The notes beneath the pieces were generated by a model. It had not been told where the DNA came from, ran no database searches, and saw only the letters and a list, made by a program, of their open reading frames with translations. DNA of 9,674 nucleotides. Origin: Chloroflexota bacterium. Lineage in GTDB: Bacteria > Chloroflexota > Limnocylindria > Limnocylindrales > CSP1-4. The stretch spans positions 1 through 9,674 of the forward strand of contig PMJT01000173.1 in assembly GCA_003158495.1 (NCBI GenBank). The letters are read 5' to 3'. How positions within the stretch are numbered: the stretch's first letter is position 1; the number at the start of each line of letters is the position of its first letter. Both the position numbers and the translations under genes were made by a program. Shown in pieces: positions 1 through 7,640 of this stretch.

Positions 1-2025
1 GCCCCAGCTCTTGTGCATCTGGCGTCCGTCCTCGCCGAAGACGAGCGCGTAGCCGAAGAGGGTCTTGAACGGTGTCTCGCGGCGAAGCACGGTGCTCATG
101 GCCAGCATCGAGTAGAACCAGTTGCGGAACTGGCCCGGGAAGCTCTCGGTCACGAAGTCGGCCGGGAACCACTGCTTCCAGTACTCGGGATCGCTCCGGA
201 AGTGGAGCGTGGAGAACGGCACGATGCCGGCGTCCAGCCATGGATTGCCGACGTCCCGGATGCGACCGACCGGCTCACCGCAGCCGGAGCAGCGGATCTT
301 GACCGCGTCCACGTACGGTCGGTGCGGCGTGTGCCCGACGAACGTCTCCCAACCCTGGACGGCCGCCTCCGCGAGCTCCTCGCGCCCACCGATGACGGTG
401 ACCGTCCCGCAGGACTCGCAGTCGTAGATCGGCAGGGCGAGGCCCCAGTAGCGCTTCTTGCTGATCATCCAGTCGTGCATGTTCAGAAGCCAGTCCAGCT
501 CCCGCTCATACCCGAAACCTGGGATCCACTTGATCCCCTCGATGATCTCCATGATCTGGTAGCGCAGGCTCGCATCCACCTCGGCCGCGGTCAGCTGATC
601 GCGAGGCTTGTCGTAGACCGGGCCCATGCTTACGTACCACTCGTCCACGAGCCGGAACACGAGCGGCGTGCCGCAGCGCCAGCAGTGCGGGTAGCGGTGG
701 GTGATCGTTTCGAGCCGGTAGAAGCGGTGGTGGTGTTTGAGCGTCTCGACGATCGGATCCGCCACGTCTCGGACGTCCCGGCCGGAATACGGACCGAAGC
801 CCGGCAGCACGACGCCGTTCTCGTCGAGCGGCGCGATCATCGGCAGGCCCAGCTTCTTGCCGAGGGCGAAGTCCTCGGCGCCGCAGCCCGGGGCGATGTG
901 GACGATGCCGGTCCCCTCTTCCTCGCCAACTTCGTCCCACGTCACGACGCGGTGCTCGTAGTTCGGGCCGGCAGCGCCGCCCGCGGCGAAGGCCGCCTGG
1001 ACGGCCGGCAGATCGTCGAACGGTCCGGCGTAGCGCCAGCCGTCCAGCTCGCGGCCGAGCTTCTCTTCGACGATCTGGAACGGCCCCTCGAGCGCCTGCT
1101 TTAGCGTCCCGCGGCCAAGCCAGAAGGTCTCGTCGCCCTGCCGGACCTTGACGTAGCGCAGGTTCTCGCCCACGGCTGCGGCCACGTTGGAAGTCAGAGT
1201 CCAGGGCGTAGTGGTCCAGACCAGGAGCGCCTCGCCCGGCCGGTCGAGGAGCGGGAACTTGACCGTCAAGCCGGGGTCCTGGCGGTCGGCGTAGCCCTCG
1301 GTCATCTCGTGCTGGCTGATGCCGGTCCCGCAACGGGCGCACCACGGCATCGAGTCGTGGCCCTTGTAGAGCCAGCCGCGCTTGTGACATTCGGCCAGGA
1401 ACGACCAGATGAGGTAGTTGTTTTCGTTGGAGAACGTGAAGTAGCTGCCGCCCAATTCCGGCATGCCGAGCCGGCCGACCAGCTGTTCGGCCGTGTCCGT
1501 AAGCGACTCGCCGTCGGCGCCGGTCGTGGTAACGGTCTGGGCAGGGTTCTCCGCCAGAAAATCGCGCAGGCGCCGAAGTTCGACCGGATCGTTCCAGTCC
1601 ATCCACATGCCCAGCCGGATCGACTGCTCGGTCTGGCGCGCAGCGTAGGTCAGCACGCGCTGCTTGCACAAACTGACGAACTCGGCGATACCGTAGTCCT
1701 CGATGTCGCGCTTGTTGGTGAAGCCCAGGTCACGCTCGACGTTTACCTCGACCCACAGCCCCTGGCAGTCGAAGCCGTTCTGGTAGCGCTGGTCGCGGCC
1801 TTTCATGGCCCAGAAGCGTTGGAAGAGGTCCTTGTACGCTCGACCCCAGGCATGGTGTACGCCCATCGGGTTGTTGGCCGTGATCGGCCCGTCGAGAAAG
1901 CTCCACTTCTCCTTGCCGGCGTTCTGGGCGCGCAGACGGGCAAAGGTCCCCCGCTCGCGCCAGAGGGCGAGGATCTCGTGTTCCTGGGCGACGAGATCGG
2001 GCTTGGAGCTGACTGGTCGGAACAT
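1..2025 (-). CDS. ileS: Isoleucyl-tRNA synthetase, 3' end cut by window edge
   Basis: Class I aminoacyl-tRNA synthetase that charges tRNA-Ile in the cytoplasm; 675 codons are visible and the C-terminal anticodon-binding part lies beyond position 1. The Rossmann-fold signature is 'GVHH' (residues 55-58, inside PITANNPMGVHHAWGR), the HIGH equivalent. A Cys pair follows (WCARCG, about 229-233). The CP1 editing domain is shown by WTTTPWTLTSN (about 270-280) and GTGIVHIAPGCGAEDF (about 371-386). Further family landmarks are CWRCGTP (about 450), HDWMISKKRYWG (about 517-528), NPWLDAGI, and the KMSKS equivalent as QMHKS (669-673). Residues about 145-193 form an insertion between MDWNDP and GGSYFTFSNENNYLIW. 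Start ATG 2025 is chosen because MFRPVSS is the usual N-terminus as I remember this clade; in-frame ATGs at 2094 and 2136 could add 23 or 37 residues, and none of the three has a strong Shine-Dalgarno. A weak TACGAT box lies at 2074-2079. Family certain, start uncertain. Confidence 0.93.
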   Translation of the reverse strand, partial: MFRPVSSKPDLVAQEHEILALWRERGTFARLRAQNAGKEKWSFLDGPITANNPMGVHHAWGRAYKDLFQRFWAMKGRDQRYQNGFDCQGLWVEVNVERDLGFTNKRDIEDYGIAEFVSLCKQRVLTYAARQTEQSIRLGMWMDWNDPVELRRLRDFLAENPAQTVTTTGADGESLTDTAEQLVGRLGMPELGGSYFTFSNENNYLIWSFLAECHKRGWLYKGHDSMPWCARCGTGISQHEMTEGYADRQDPGLTVKFPLLDRPGEALLVWTTTPWTLTSNVAAAVGENLRYVKVRQGDETFWLGRGTLKQALEGPFQIVEEKLGRELDGWRYAGPFDDLPAVQAAFAAGGAAGPNYEHRVVTWDEVGEEEGTGIVHIAPGCGAEDFALGKKLGLPMIAPLDENGVVLPGFGPYSGRDVRDVADPIVETLKHHHRFYRLETITHRYPHCWRCGTPLVFRLVDEWYVSMGPVYDKPRDQLTAAEVDASLRYQIMEIIEGIKWIPGFGYERELDWLLNMHDWMISKKRYWGLALPIYDCESCGTVTVIGGREELAEAAVQGWETFVGHTPHRPYVDAVKIRCSGCGEPVGRIRDVGNPWLDAGIVPFSTLHFRSDPEYWKQWFPADFVTESFPGQFRNWFYSMLAMSTVLRRETPFKTLFGYALVFGEDGRQMHKSWG

Positions 2026-2153
2026 GGGCCTCGGGCTCTTTGTGGGCTCGGCTGACGGGTCGCGTATGTGGATATCGTAGCGAACCCGCGGCATCCTAAG
2101 TCCGGCGGGCTGTTCCGCGACCGGTTCGGCGGCCATACGGCCCGTCGATCGCC

Positions 2154-2168
2154 CCGGCGCCGCGCCGG
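2154..2168 (-). other. GC hairpin between glycosyltransferase and ileS
   Basis: CCGGCG / CGCCGG inverted repeat (6-bp stem, 3-nt loop) starting 24 bp downstream of the glycosyltransferase stop. No U-tract follows on the minus strand, so an intrinsic terminator is not supported. It may be an mRNA-stabilising or attenuating hairpin, or chance in GC-rich DNA. No T-box consensus (TGGNACCGCG) is present in the ileS leader. Confidence 0.25.
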
Positions 2169-2192
2169 CGGTAGGACGCCCGTGGCGTGCGA

Positions 2193-3926
2193 TTACGCCT
2201 TCTCAGTGACCCGGTACTCGAGGTAACGACCCGTCAGGAGCCGGGTCTGGGCGTCGAGCGCGGGCAGGTTGGTGAACAGCAGGCCCACGATTGGCAGCAG
2301 GAACCACTGCAGCCAGAAGACGACGTGCATCCGGATCCCCCACTCCGGCGGCCGGGGCGGGGCCAGCTGATCCTCGATGAACACGAGGACAACCAGCGAC
2401 ATCGCCGCCACGGTGAGCAGCCAGGCCGCGTACACCGGCAGCTGCTGGCCGAAGATCGTGACCGCGAAAGTCTGGTTCAGGGCCACCGGCAGGGCCGCCC
2501 CGAAGACGAGAAAGAACGGGGCCACGGCCCAGTTGATGTGCTCCCACCACAGCTCCACCAGGCGCGCGATCCGCTCTCGGAGTGGGATCTCGTGATGGGT
2601 CACCGCGTTGGAAATGAAGAACGGGATGTCGGTAACGCCCCAGGCCCAGCGCCGAATCTGCGTGTACTGCTGGACGAGCGTTCGCGGATACGACCTGGCC
2701 CGAACGGCATCACCATAGATAGGCATGAAGAGCGGCTCGGCCCGGAACTGTCCGCTGAACCGGAAGAAGCTCTTCCAGTAGAAGCGACTGTCTTCGGGGA
2801 TCGCGTCAGTGGCCCAGTAGTCCACCTCGTGAACCGTCCGCAGGCACACGGAATACGAGCTGAAGCTGATCAGCCGTTCCGGGGTGAGGTGGTGCCACAT
2901 CTGGACGTGCGTCGAGCTGACAGCGATGAGCCGGATCGGCAGAGGGCACTGCCACAGGTTGTTGTGGAACATCGGGACCGGCTGGAACAGGCGCCGGTAC
3001 CGGCTCTGGTCCGTGACGAACTTGTAGGTCACGTAGCCGAAATACTGCTTGTGGACGCGGTAGTCCGAGTCCAGGTCCGTCACGACCACCTGCTTGGGAT
3101 CGAAGCCAAGCGATGTCAACTCGCGGTAGAGCCAGCGCCCGCCGTATGCCATGGCGCTCGATTTGCCGACGACGACGCCGGGCTCGAGCGGATCCAGGAT
3201 GTGGAAGAAGTGGCTGAACTGGGACCCGAAGATGTCGCGCAGCCTGGCCACGTTCTCGCGGCCCAGGAGGTCAGTCTCGCGGGTGATGATCGCCACCATG
3301 CGTCTTTCGCTCGGGTAGTCCGAGTCGGCCAATGCCTTGACCGTCTCGTAGAGCTTCTCGTAGGGCTCGGTATACGTGGGCACCAGCGCGACGTGCCAAA
3401 TCTGGCGCGGGTCCGGGATCGGCTCGCCCAGGTTGATGAGCCGGGCCAAGTTTCGCTGCTCGTCGATCAGCCGCCGCAACTCTCGCTTTCCGCCGCGCGC
3501 AGCCAGCCCATTGCCTGCGGCCGAGAGGCTGGAGGTCCGAACGCGGACCTGTTCGATCAGGACACCCAGTTCGTCGATCCGCTTCTGTGGATCAGATAGC
3601 GAGAAAGCCCGCTGGCGCCAATCGATCGCTACCACCTTGCGAATACGGCGGAACGAGATCGCGACGCTGACCGACAGGACCACCGCGCGGTACATCCAGT
3701 AGAAATCGAAGCACAGCACGAAGACGCCAAGGACCACGGGCCAGCGTATTGCCAGCGGAACCATAACGAGAATGAGTCCCCACGTCACAAGGCCCGGGAT
3801 CATCTCCAGGGCGCGGCGTGACAGGCGCCGTTTCGCCTGCGGAACGACCTCCGCAATCGCCGGGATCGACCGCGGCGCGGAGGAGTCCCGCGGTGCGACG
3901 TCTGTCAGTGCCGGAGCGTCACTCAC
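2193..3926 (-). CDS. Membrane GT2-like (cellulose-synthase-like) glycosyltransferase
   Basis: 577-residue predicted inner-membrane processive-type glycosyltransferase; donor and acceptor cannot be told from sequence. Two N-terminal hydrophobic segments lie at about 43-60 and 63-92. A GT-A-like cytosolic domain follows: VALVPTYTEPYEKLYET (179-195) is the nucleotide-binding start, VVTDLDSDYRVH (281-292) holds the DxD metal/UDP site, PEDSRFYW (377-384) resembles the catalytic ED, and QIRRWAWG (423-430) corresponds to the Q/RxxRW motif. At least three more hydrophobic segments follow (about 463-482, 497-517, 533-553). The short C-tail ends LEYRVTEKA. The start is GTG at 3926: GTGAGTGA contains both this start and the ilvE TGA stop, so the genes overlap by 8 bp and are probably translationally coupled; no good Shine-Dalgarno is visible otherwise. 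The family usually makes cell-surface polysaccharide or glycolipid. Assignment to the GT2 fold is firm; the product is unknown. Confidence 0.85.
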   Translation of the reverse strand: MSDAPALTDVAPRDSSAPRSIPAIAEVVPQAKRRLSRRALEMIPGLVTWGLILVMVPLAIRWPVVLGVFVLCFDFYWMYRAVVLSVSVAISFRRIRKVVAIDWRQRAFSLSDPQKRIDELGVLIEQVRVRTSSLSAAGNGLAARGGKRELRRLIDEQRNLARLINLGEPIPDPRQIWHVALVPTYTEPYEKLYETVKALADSDYPSERRMVAIITRETDLLGRENVARLRDIFGSQFSHFFHILDPLEPGVVVGKSSAMAYGGRWLYRELTSLGFDPKQVVVTDLDSDYRVHKQYFGYVTYKFVTDQSRYRRLFQPVPMFHNNLWQCPLPIRLIAVSSTHVQMWHHLTPERLISFSSYSVCLRTVHEVDYWATDAIPEDSRFYWKSFFRFSGQFRAEPLFMPIYGDAVRARSYPRTLVQQYTQIRRWAWGVTDIPFFISNAVTHHEIPLRERIARLVELWWEHINWAVAPFFLVFGAALPVALNQTFAVTIFGQQLPVYAAWLLTVAAMSLVVLVFIEDQLAPPRPPEWGIRMHVVFWLQWFLLPIVGLLFTNLPALDAQTRLLTGRYLEYRVTEKA

Positions 3927-4893
3927 TCTTGTAGACAGGGATCACCCAGTGCCGGAATGCCGGCAATCGGCCTCGAACCGCGTCGAAGTACGCCTTGCTG
4001 ATCTGGCGCGAGATCGGACCGACGTGACCGTCGCCCACGTGGCGATGATCCACGGATGCAACCGGCGAAACCTGCGCGCCGGTACCGCAGAGGAACACCT
4101 CATCGGCGATGTACAGCTCGCTGCGGTCTATCGATCGCTCCCGGACGGGGATGCCCAGGTAACCGGCTATCTCGATGATGCCGGCCCGGGTGATCCCTTC
4201 GAGGATGTCCTCCGTGACCGAAGGCGTGATCAGGACGCCGTCGCGAACCATGAACAGGTTCTCGGCCGAGCCTTCGGCGACGTGGCCGTCCGAAGTGAGG
4301 ACGATCGCCTCCTCGAAGCCGTTGAGCATCGCCTCGCTCTTGGAGAACGCCGGATTCACATAACTGCCGGTGATCTTGCTGCGCGACGGCATCGAGACGT
4401 CGCTGGTGCGGCGCCAGGAAACCGTGCCGGTCGCGATCCCCTTCTCCGTGTCGATGTAGTCACCCATGGGGATGGCCAGGACGTAGAAGTCGTGCGTCAG
4501 CCCATGGAGTCGGACACCGATCGCCTCGGTGTTCTTGTAGACCGACGGCCGGCAATAGGCGTCTTCAGTGAAATGGTTTCGGCGCAGCACCTGCAGGACG
4601 ATCTCTGTGAACTCGTCCACGGACGGCAGTTCCGCCATGAGCATAATCTTGCTCGAGTTGCGCAGGCGAACGATGTGCTCCCTGACGCGGAGCGCGTAGA
4701 GCTGCTTTTCGTCCGGGTTCCAATACGCCCTGATGCCCTCGAAAACGCCGGTCCCATACAGGAAGGCGTGGGTCATGATCGAGATCTTGGCGTCGCCGAG
4801 CTTTACGTAGTCGCCCTGGAAATAGCAGACCATGCTGTTCTGGTCCGGCTTGGACGCCGCGGCGTCGGGGGCAGTTGCTGGCTCGGTGACCAT
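3919..4893 (-). CDS. ilvE: Branched-chain amino-acid aminotransferase
   Basis: Fold-type IV PLP enzyme that transaminates the 2-keto acids of Leu, Ile and Val with glutamate, the last step of their biosynthesis. 324 residues, close to the usual length of just over 300. Seen: YGTGVFEGIRAY (46-57), the Schiff-base lysine in SRSKITGSYVN (K173), the cofactor motif EGSAENLFMVRDG (207-219), TPSVTEDILEGITR (223-236), and LCGTGAQVSPV near the C-terminus. ATG 4893 is preferred: AGGGAG lies 9 bp upstream, and the longer in-frame TTG at 4944 would overlap a TATACT -10-like box. The stop TGA overlaps the GTG of the downstream glycosyltransferase. The exchanger stop lies 99 bp upstream, so transcription probably starts here rather than reading through, though co-transcription is possible. 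A D-amino-acid aminotransferase or ADC lyase is less likely given the full BCAT motif set. Confidence 0.95.
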   Translation of the reverse strand: MVTEPATAPDAAASKPDQNSMVCYFQGDYVKLGDAKISIMTHAFLYGTGVFEGIRAYWNPDEKQLYALRVREHIVRLRNSSKIMLMAELPSVDEFTEIVLQVLRRNHFTEDAYCRPSVYKNTEAIGVRLHGLTHDFYVLAIPMGDYIDTEKGIATGTVSWRRTSDVSMPSRSKITGSYVNPAFSKSEAMLNGFEEAIVLTSDGHVAEGSAENLFMVRDGVLITPSVTEDILEGITRAGIIEIAGYLGIPVRERSIDRSELYIADEVFLCGTGAQVSPVASVDHRHVGDGHVGPISRQISKAYFDAVRGRLPAFRHWVIPVYKSE

Positions 4894-4943
4894 CGGTCGG
4901 CGCTCCCTGATGCTGGCCGCCGGCTCGGCGCCGGCGAAACCCA

Positions 4944-4949
4944 AGTATA
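4944..4949 (-). promoter_or_regulatory. Candidate -10 box for ilvE
   Basis: TATACT (5 of 6 to TATAAT) on the minus strand in the exchanger-ilvE gap. Transcription would start about 7 nt downstream, giving a leader of about 45 nt with AGGGAG in it before ATG 4893. No convincing -35 hexamer is seen 16-18 bp upstream, so this is a tentative call. Confidence 0.4.
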
Positions 4950-4992
4950 ACGGCCGGGCAGGGCTCCCAGCCTGAAAGTGAAAACCTCCCCG

Positions 4993-6036
4993 TCAGGCGC
5001 CGGGATGGGTCAGGGCCACGATCACGACCAACACATAAGCCAGGTAGAAGACGCCGCCGACGAGGAGCGGCCTGGCTCCCAGACGCTTCCGGTAGAGCAT
5101 GGGCAGCACAACTGCGCCGGCCGCGAGGAACGTTATGCCAGCCGACGCGAACGCGAGTCCGGAGCCCCCTACCTTCCAGAGCGTCGGGGCCATCACGAGG
5201 CCGACCGAAGTCGGGATCGCGCTCTGGAAGACCATCGCCCCGGTGATGTTGCCCATCGCCAGCGTGTCCTTGCCACGGCGAACCCAAAGGATGCTGTTCA
5301 GGGTTTCTGGGAGCTCGGTCGCGATCGGTGCGATGACGAGCGCGAGCAGCGTGCCATCCACGGCAAGGGTCGACGACACATCCGAGATCGCCCTGACGAA
5401 GCTCCAGGCGCCTCCGATGATGCAGGCCAGCGCAAAGATGACCTGGACCGTGACGATGAACATCCTCGGCGGCTCGGGGTGCTGGGGCGCGCCACGGTCC
5501 AGCCTGTGGAACCGGAGTGGTTCGAGGCCCTCGTGTTCGGCCGCTTCGGCCTGCCAGTGGTCCCAAACGTGGCGGCCGTAGATGCAAAGAAGGACCACGG
5601 CAACGAGCCGGCGCGGCCACTCGAGTTCCACGGGGAGAAAGGCCGCGCCGATGGCGATGCCGTATGCCACGCCGAAATAGCCCAGGTCGTGGGTCATGAC
5701 GGCGGGGTCCACGGCCAGCGTCGTACCGGTGGCTCGTCGCCGCCGCATCAGCACGATCGCGGCGCCGGTCACGAACATGGCCAGGGTGGCCAGCATGAAC
5801 GGCGCCCCGAGGATGGCCCCGACGCCGATCTCGCTCGCGGCGGTGCTGCCGCCAAAGCCGATTGCGATGATCGGGACCATCGTTTCCGGCAGAGCGGTCC
5901 CGATGGCGGCGAGCACCGAGCCGATTGCCCCTTCGCCCAGTTCCAGCTTGTGCCCGAACCACTCGATGCCGTTGGTGAACAGCTCCGAGCCGACCAGGAT
6001 CACCACAAACGAAACGACGAGCAGCGCCAGATCCAT
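4993..6036 (-). CDS. Sodium/calcium exchanger family (CaCA) membrane protein
   Basis: 347-residue inner-membrane cation/Ca2+ antiporter with about ten hydrophobic segments. It has the two inverted alpha repeats of the CaCA superfamily: alpha-1 at about 39-80 (GSVLAAIGTALPETMVPI, ion-binding E51, then GGSTAASEIGVGAILGAPF) and alpha-2 at about 232-275 (LVIAPIATELPETLNSIL with E241 and E244, then GNITGAMVFQSAIP). A hydrophilic loop at about 160-190 joins the halves. ATG 6036 has GAGG 5 bp upstream (AGAGGCTGAG-ATG). It follows the rpsF-ssb-rpsR operon after a gap of about 250 bp with no recognisable promoter, so co-transcription cannot be excluded. Ion specificity (Na+, K+ or H+ for Ca2+) cannot be read from the motifs. 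The family is clear; a YrbG-type name would be a guess. Confidence 0.9.
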   Translation of the reverse strand: MDLALLVVSFVVILVGSELFTNGIEWFGHKLELGEGAIGSVLAAIGTALPETMVPIIAIGFGGSTAASEIGVGAILGAPFMLATLAMFVTGAAIVLMRRRRATGTTLAVDPAVMTHDLGYFGVAYGIAIGAAFLPVELEWPRRLVAVVLLCIYGRHVWDHWQAEAAEHEGLEPLRFHRLDRGAPQHPEPPRMFIVTVQVIFALACIIGGAWSFVRAISDVSSTLAVDGTLLALVIAPIATELPETLNSILWVRRGKDTLAMGNITGAMVFQSAIPTSVGLVMAPTLWKVGGSGLAFASAGITFLAAGAVVLPMLYRKRLGARPLLVGGVFYLAYVLVVIVALTHPGA

Positions 6037-6215
6037 CTCAGCCTCTGCTAATTGGACCTCACCCCGGAGCCCGGCCCAGGTGTCGGAGATGTCACTCCTC
6101 GCCGCCGCCAGGATTCATTGCCGCTGGCGCACCCGGCAACCCGACCTTCGGATCGAAACCGAGCCGGTCCGGCGAGGGCATGCCTAGGAGGCCGCCGAGA
6201 ACCGGAGCGAGTGGG

Positions 6216-6233
6216 CGCCAGGCAGGCCTGGTG
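6216..6233 (-). other. Hairpin downstream of rpsR
   Basis: CGCCAGGC / GCCTGGTG inverted repeat, 8 pairs including one G-U, with a 2-nt loop (in practice the inner pair opens). It begins about 50 bp after the rpsR stop on the minus strand. No U-run follows, so an intrinsic terminator is only weakly supported; it could stabilise the 3' end of the ribosomal operon mRNA. The rest of the gap between rpsR and the exchanger (6037-6285) shows no gene I can support. Confidence 0.25.
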
Positions 6234-6285
6234 TGTCTGCGAGCGAGAATCGCAGGTGCCGACGACGGCAGGACCCCCCGACCGA

Positions 6286-6570
6286 CTATGGGCGGACGTG
6301 CTGCGGCGCGTAGGGCAGGAGGGCGACGATCCGGGCGCGCTTGAGCGCCACAGCCAGCTGGCGCTGGTGGTTGGCGCACGTGCCGGTCTTGCGTCGTGGC
6401 TCGATCTTGGCTCGCTCGGAGAGGAAACGGCGCAGCCGATTTACTTCCTTGTAGTCGATCATGACCGTCTTGTCGGCGCAGAACGAGCAGACCTTGCGGC
6501 GGCGGCGATCGCGGTAGTAGTCATCTCGCTTGCCACCACGGGTCTTCTCTCGAGGGCTGGACATTGGCAT
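6286..6570 (-). CDS. rpsR: 30S ribosomal protein S18, zinc-ligand type
   Basis: 94-residue small-subunit protein that binds the 16S rRNA platform as a dimer with S6. The family core is DYKEVNRLRRFLSERAKI (39-56), then EPRRKTGTCANHQRQLAVALKRARIVALLPY (about 57-87). The basic N-terminus GGKRDDYYRDRRRRK precedes KVCSFC. Cysteines C28, C31 and C65 with H68 form a CxxC...CxxH set, the zinc-binding form of S18 rather than the cysteine-free paralogue. ATG 6570 is chosen over ATG 6564 because AGAGGA sits 9 bp upstream of it. Third gene of rpsF-ssb-rpsR, 76 bp after ssb. The rplI gene (L9), which often follows, is absent here. Confidence 0.96.
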   Translation of the reverse strand: MPMSSPREKTRGGKRDDYYRDRRRRKVCSFCADKTVMIDYKEVNRLRRFLSERAKIEPRRKTGTCANHQRQLAVALKRARIVALLPYAPQHVRP

Positions 6571-6646
6571 CGGAGTAGGTCCTCTGGTTTCTGGCCGCGT
6601 GCATGACGCGGCGGATTGGTCTCGTCGATGAGGCCGGCGGCCGGCC

Positions 6647-7096
6647 TCAGAAGGGCAGTTCGTCCAGGTCGCTCGACCCGAACTCGTCTCCCCCACCGGG
6701 GCCGGAGGGCGCGGCCGTCCTGGCTTCCCGGGGAGCGCCGCCCGGCTCCGGGATCCCGTCTTCACGGGTTCGGGGCTGGAGCGACGTGACCTGGTTGGCT
6801 ACGAGTTCCGTCGTGTAGCGCTTCTGGCCGTCCTTGTCTTCCCACGATCGGGTCTGGAGACGGCCTTCCACGTAGACCTTGTTGCCCTTGCGAAGGTGCT
6901 CAGCGGTACGTTCGGCGAGCTGGGCCCAGGCAACCACCCGGAACCACTCGGTTTCCTCTTTCCACTCGCCGTTGGGGTCCCTGTAGTTGCGATTGACGGC
7001 GACCGTGAACTGGGTCACCGCCTGGCCGTTGGGCGTATACCGCATCTCCGGATCGCGGCCGAGATTACCGATGATCATCGCCTTGTTGAGCGACAT
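6647..7096 (-). CDS. ssb: Single-stranded DNA-binding protein
   Basis: 149-residue SSB that coats single-stranded DNA during replication, repair and recombination, normally as a tetramer. The OB fold spans about 1-105: MSLNKAMIIGNLGRDPEMRYT, then AVTQFTVAVNRNY, ETEWFRVVAWAQLAE, LRKGNKVYVEGRLQTRSW and KRYTTELVA. A short Pro/Gly-rich linker (about 112-138) leads to the acidic tip SSDLDELPF, which in the family recruits partner proteins. ATG 7096 has GGAGG 8 bp upstream. It sits between rpsF and rpsR, 33 bp after rpsF, in the classical order. The linker is short compared with many bacterial SSBs, but the protein looks complete. Confidence 0.97.
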   Translation of the reverse strand: MSLNKAMIIGNLGRDPEMRYTPNGQAVTQFTVAVNRNYRDPNGEWKEETEWFRVVAWAQLAERTAEHLRKGNKVYVEGRLQTRSWEDKDGQKRYTTELVANQVTSLQPRTREDGIPEPGGAPREARTAAPSGPGGGDEFGSSDLDELPF

Positions 7097-7129
7097 CGAG
7101 CGTGCCTCCAGCTCCGCGCTACGCGGGCC

Positions 7130-7558
7130 TCAGTCGATTGCGGCCGGCGCCGCCTCGCTCTCGGATTCATCGATCAGTTCGAGGTCCTCGTCGGGCTCTT
7201 CGTCGTCCGACGGGAGTACAACCTCGGCATCGGCGTCCGCGTCCGCGTCGCGGCCGCGAGCTGCCCGCACTGGGCGCTCGACGCGCGTGACGAGGTGACG
7301 GAGCACTTCCTCGCTGATCAGGAGCCCGCGCTCCAGCTCGAGGATTGCCGTCGCCGGCGCCTCGAAGAGGATGACGTAGTAAGACCCTTCGCGATGATGG
7401 TCAATCGGGTACGCCAGGCGGCGACGGCCCCAAGGGGCCTGCTTGACGATCTGGCCGCCTCCGGCCGCGATGGCACGGGTGGTTCGTTCGAGCGACGCCT
7501 GGACTTTGTCGTCCGCCAGATCGGGACGCAAGACCAGCATGAGTTCGTATCGGCGCAT
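7130..7558 (-). CDS. rpsF: 30S ribosomal protein S6 with acidic C-terminal tail
   Basis: 142-residue S6, partner of S18 on the 30S platform. The conserved domain covers about 1-97: MRRYELMLVLRPDL, GGQIVKQAPWGRRRLAYPI (34-52), EGSYYVILFEAP (57-68), LLISEEVLRHLVTRVE (79-94). The tail (about 98-142) is a run of acidic residues with (DA)x4 at 104-111, encoded by a GACGCG-like 6-bp repeat, then SDDEEPDEDLELIDESESE. S6 is commonly about 95-130 residues, and acidic tails are known (E. coli S6 is glutamylated at its end). ATG 7558 has AAGGAG 10 bp upstream; longer in-frame starts are rejected because they would cross the leader hairpin and promoter. First gene of rpsF-ssb-rpsR. Confidence 0.95.
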   Translation of the reverse strand: MRRYELMLVLRPDLADDKVQASLERTTRAIAAGGGQIVKQAPWGRRRLAYPIDHHREGSYYVILFEAPATAILELERGLLISEEVLRHLVTRVERPVRAARGRDADADADAEVVLPSDDEEPDEDLELIDESESEAAPAAID

Positions 7559-7585
7559 GCGCCAGCAACTCCTTCCTATGGGAAT

Positions 7586-7623
7586 GCTCCGATGCGCGAG
7601 CGACAACGCCGACCGGTCGGAGC
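7586..7623 (-). promoter_or_regulatory. rpsF leader hairpin, candidate S6:S18 element
   Basis: In the rpsF 5' leader, GCUCCGA (7617-7623) pairs perfectly with UCGGAGC (7586-7592), a 7-bp stem enclosing 24 nt. The enclosed sequence starts CCGG and contains a possible inner stem GGCG-UUGU-CGCU. The perfect 12-bp palindrome CCGACCGGTCGG overlaps the 5' arm. rpsF leaders of many bacteria carry an S6:S18-binding RNA with a conserved CCG that mimics the 16S site; the CCG in the stem fits, but I cannot align it to the consensus here. The rpsF Shine-Dalgarno begins about 10 nt after the stem. Confidence 0.4.
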
Positions 7624-7640
7624 CGAAAGGAACGGGGCGC

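Noticed and set aside
13..1104. Long plus-strand frame over ileS
   Set aside because: It is antisense to a fully motif-supported IleRS; its composition is the usual mirror of GC-rich coding and shows no domain.
2026..2192. T-box riboswitch upstream of ileS
   Set aside because: No TGGNACCGCG T-box sequence or specifier stem is seen, and the gap is too short for a standard T-box.
2187..3599. 470-residue plus-strand frame over the glycosyltransferase
   Set aside because: Antisense shadow; the minus strand carries the DxD and QxxRW motifs and the membrane segments.
4944..4944. TTG 4944 as the ilvE start
   Set aside because: It overlaps the TATACT box and lacks a Shine-Dalgarno, while ATG 4893 has AGGGAG at good spacing.
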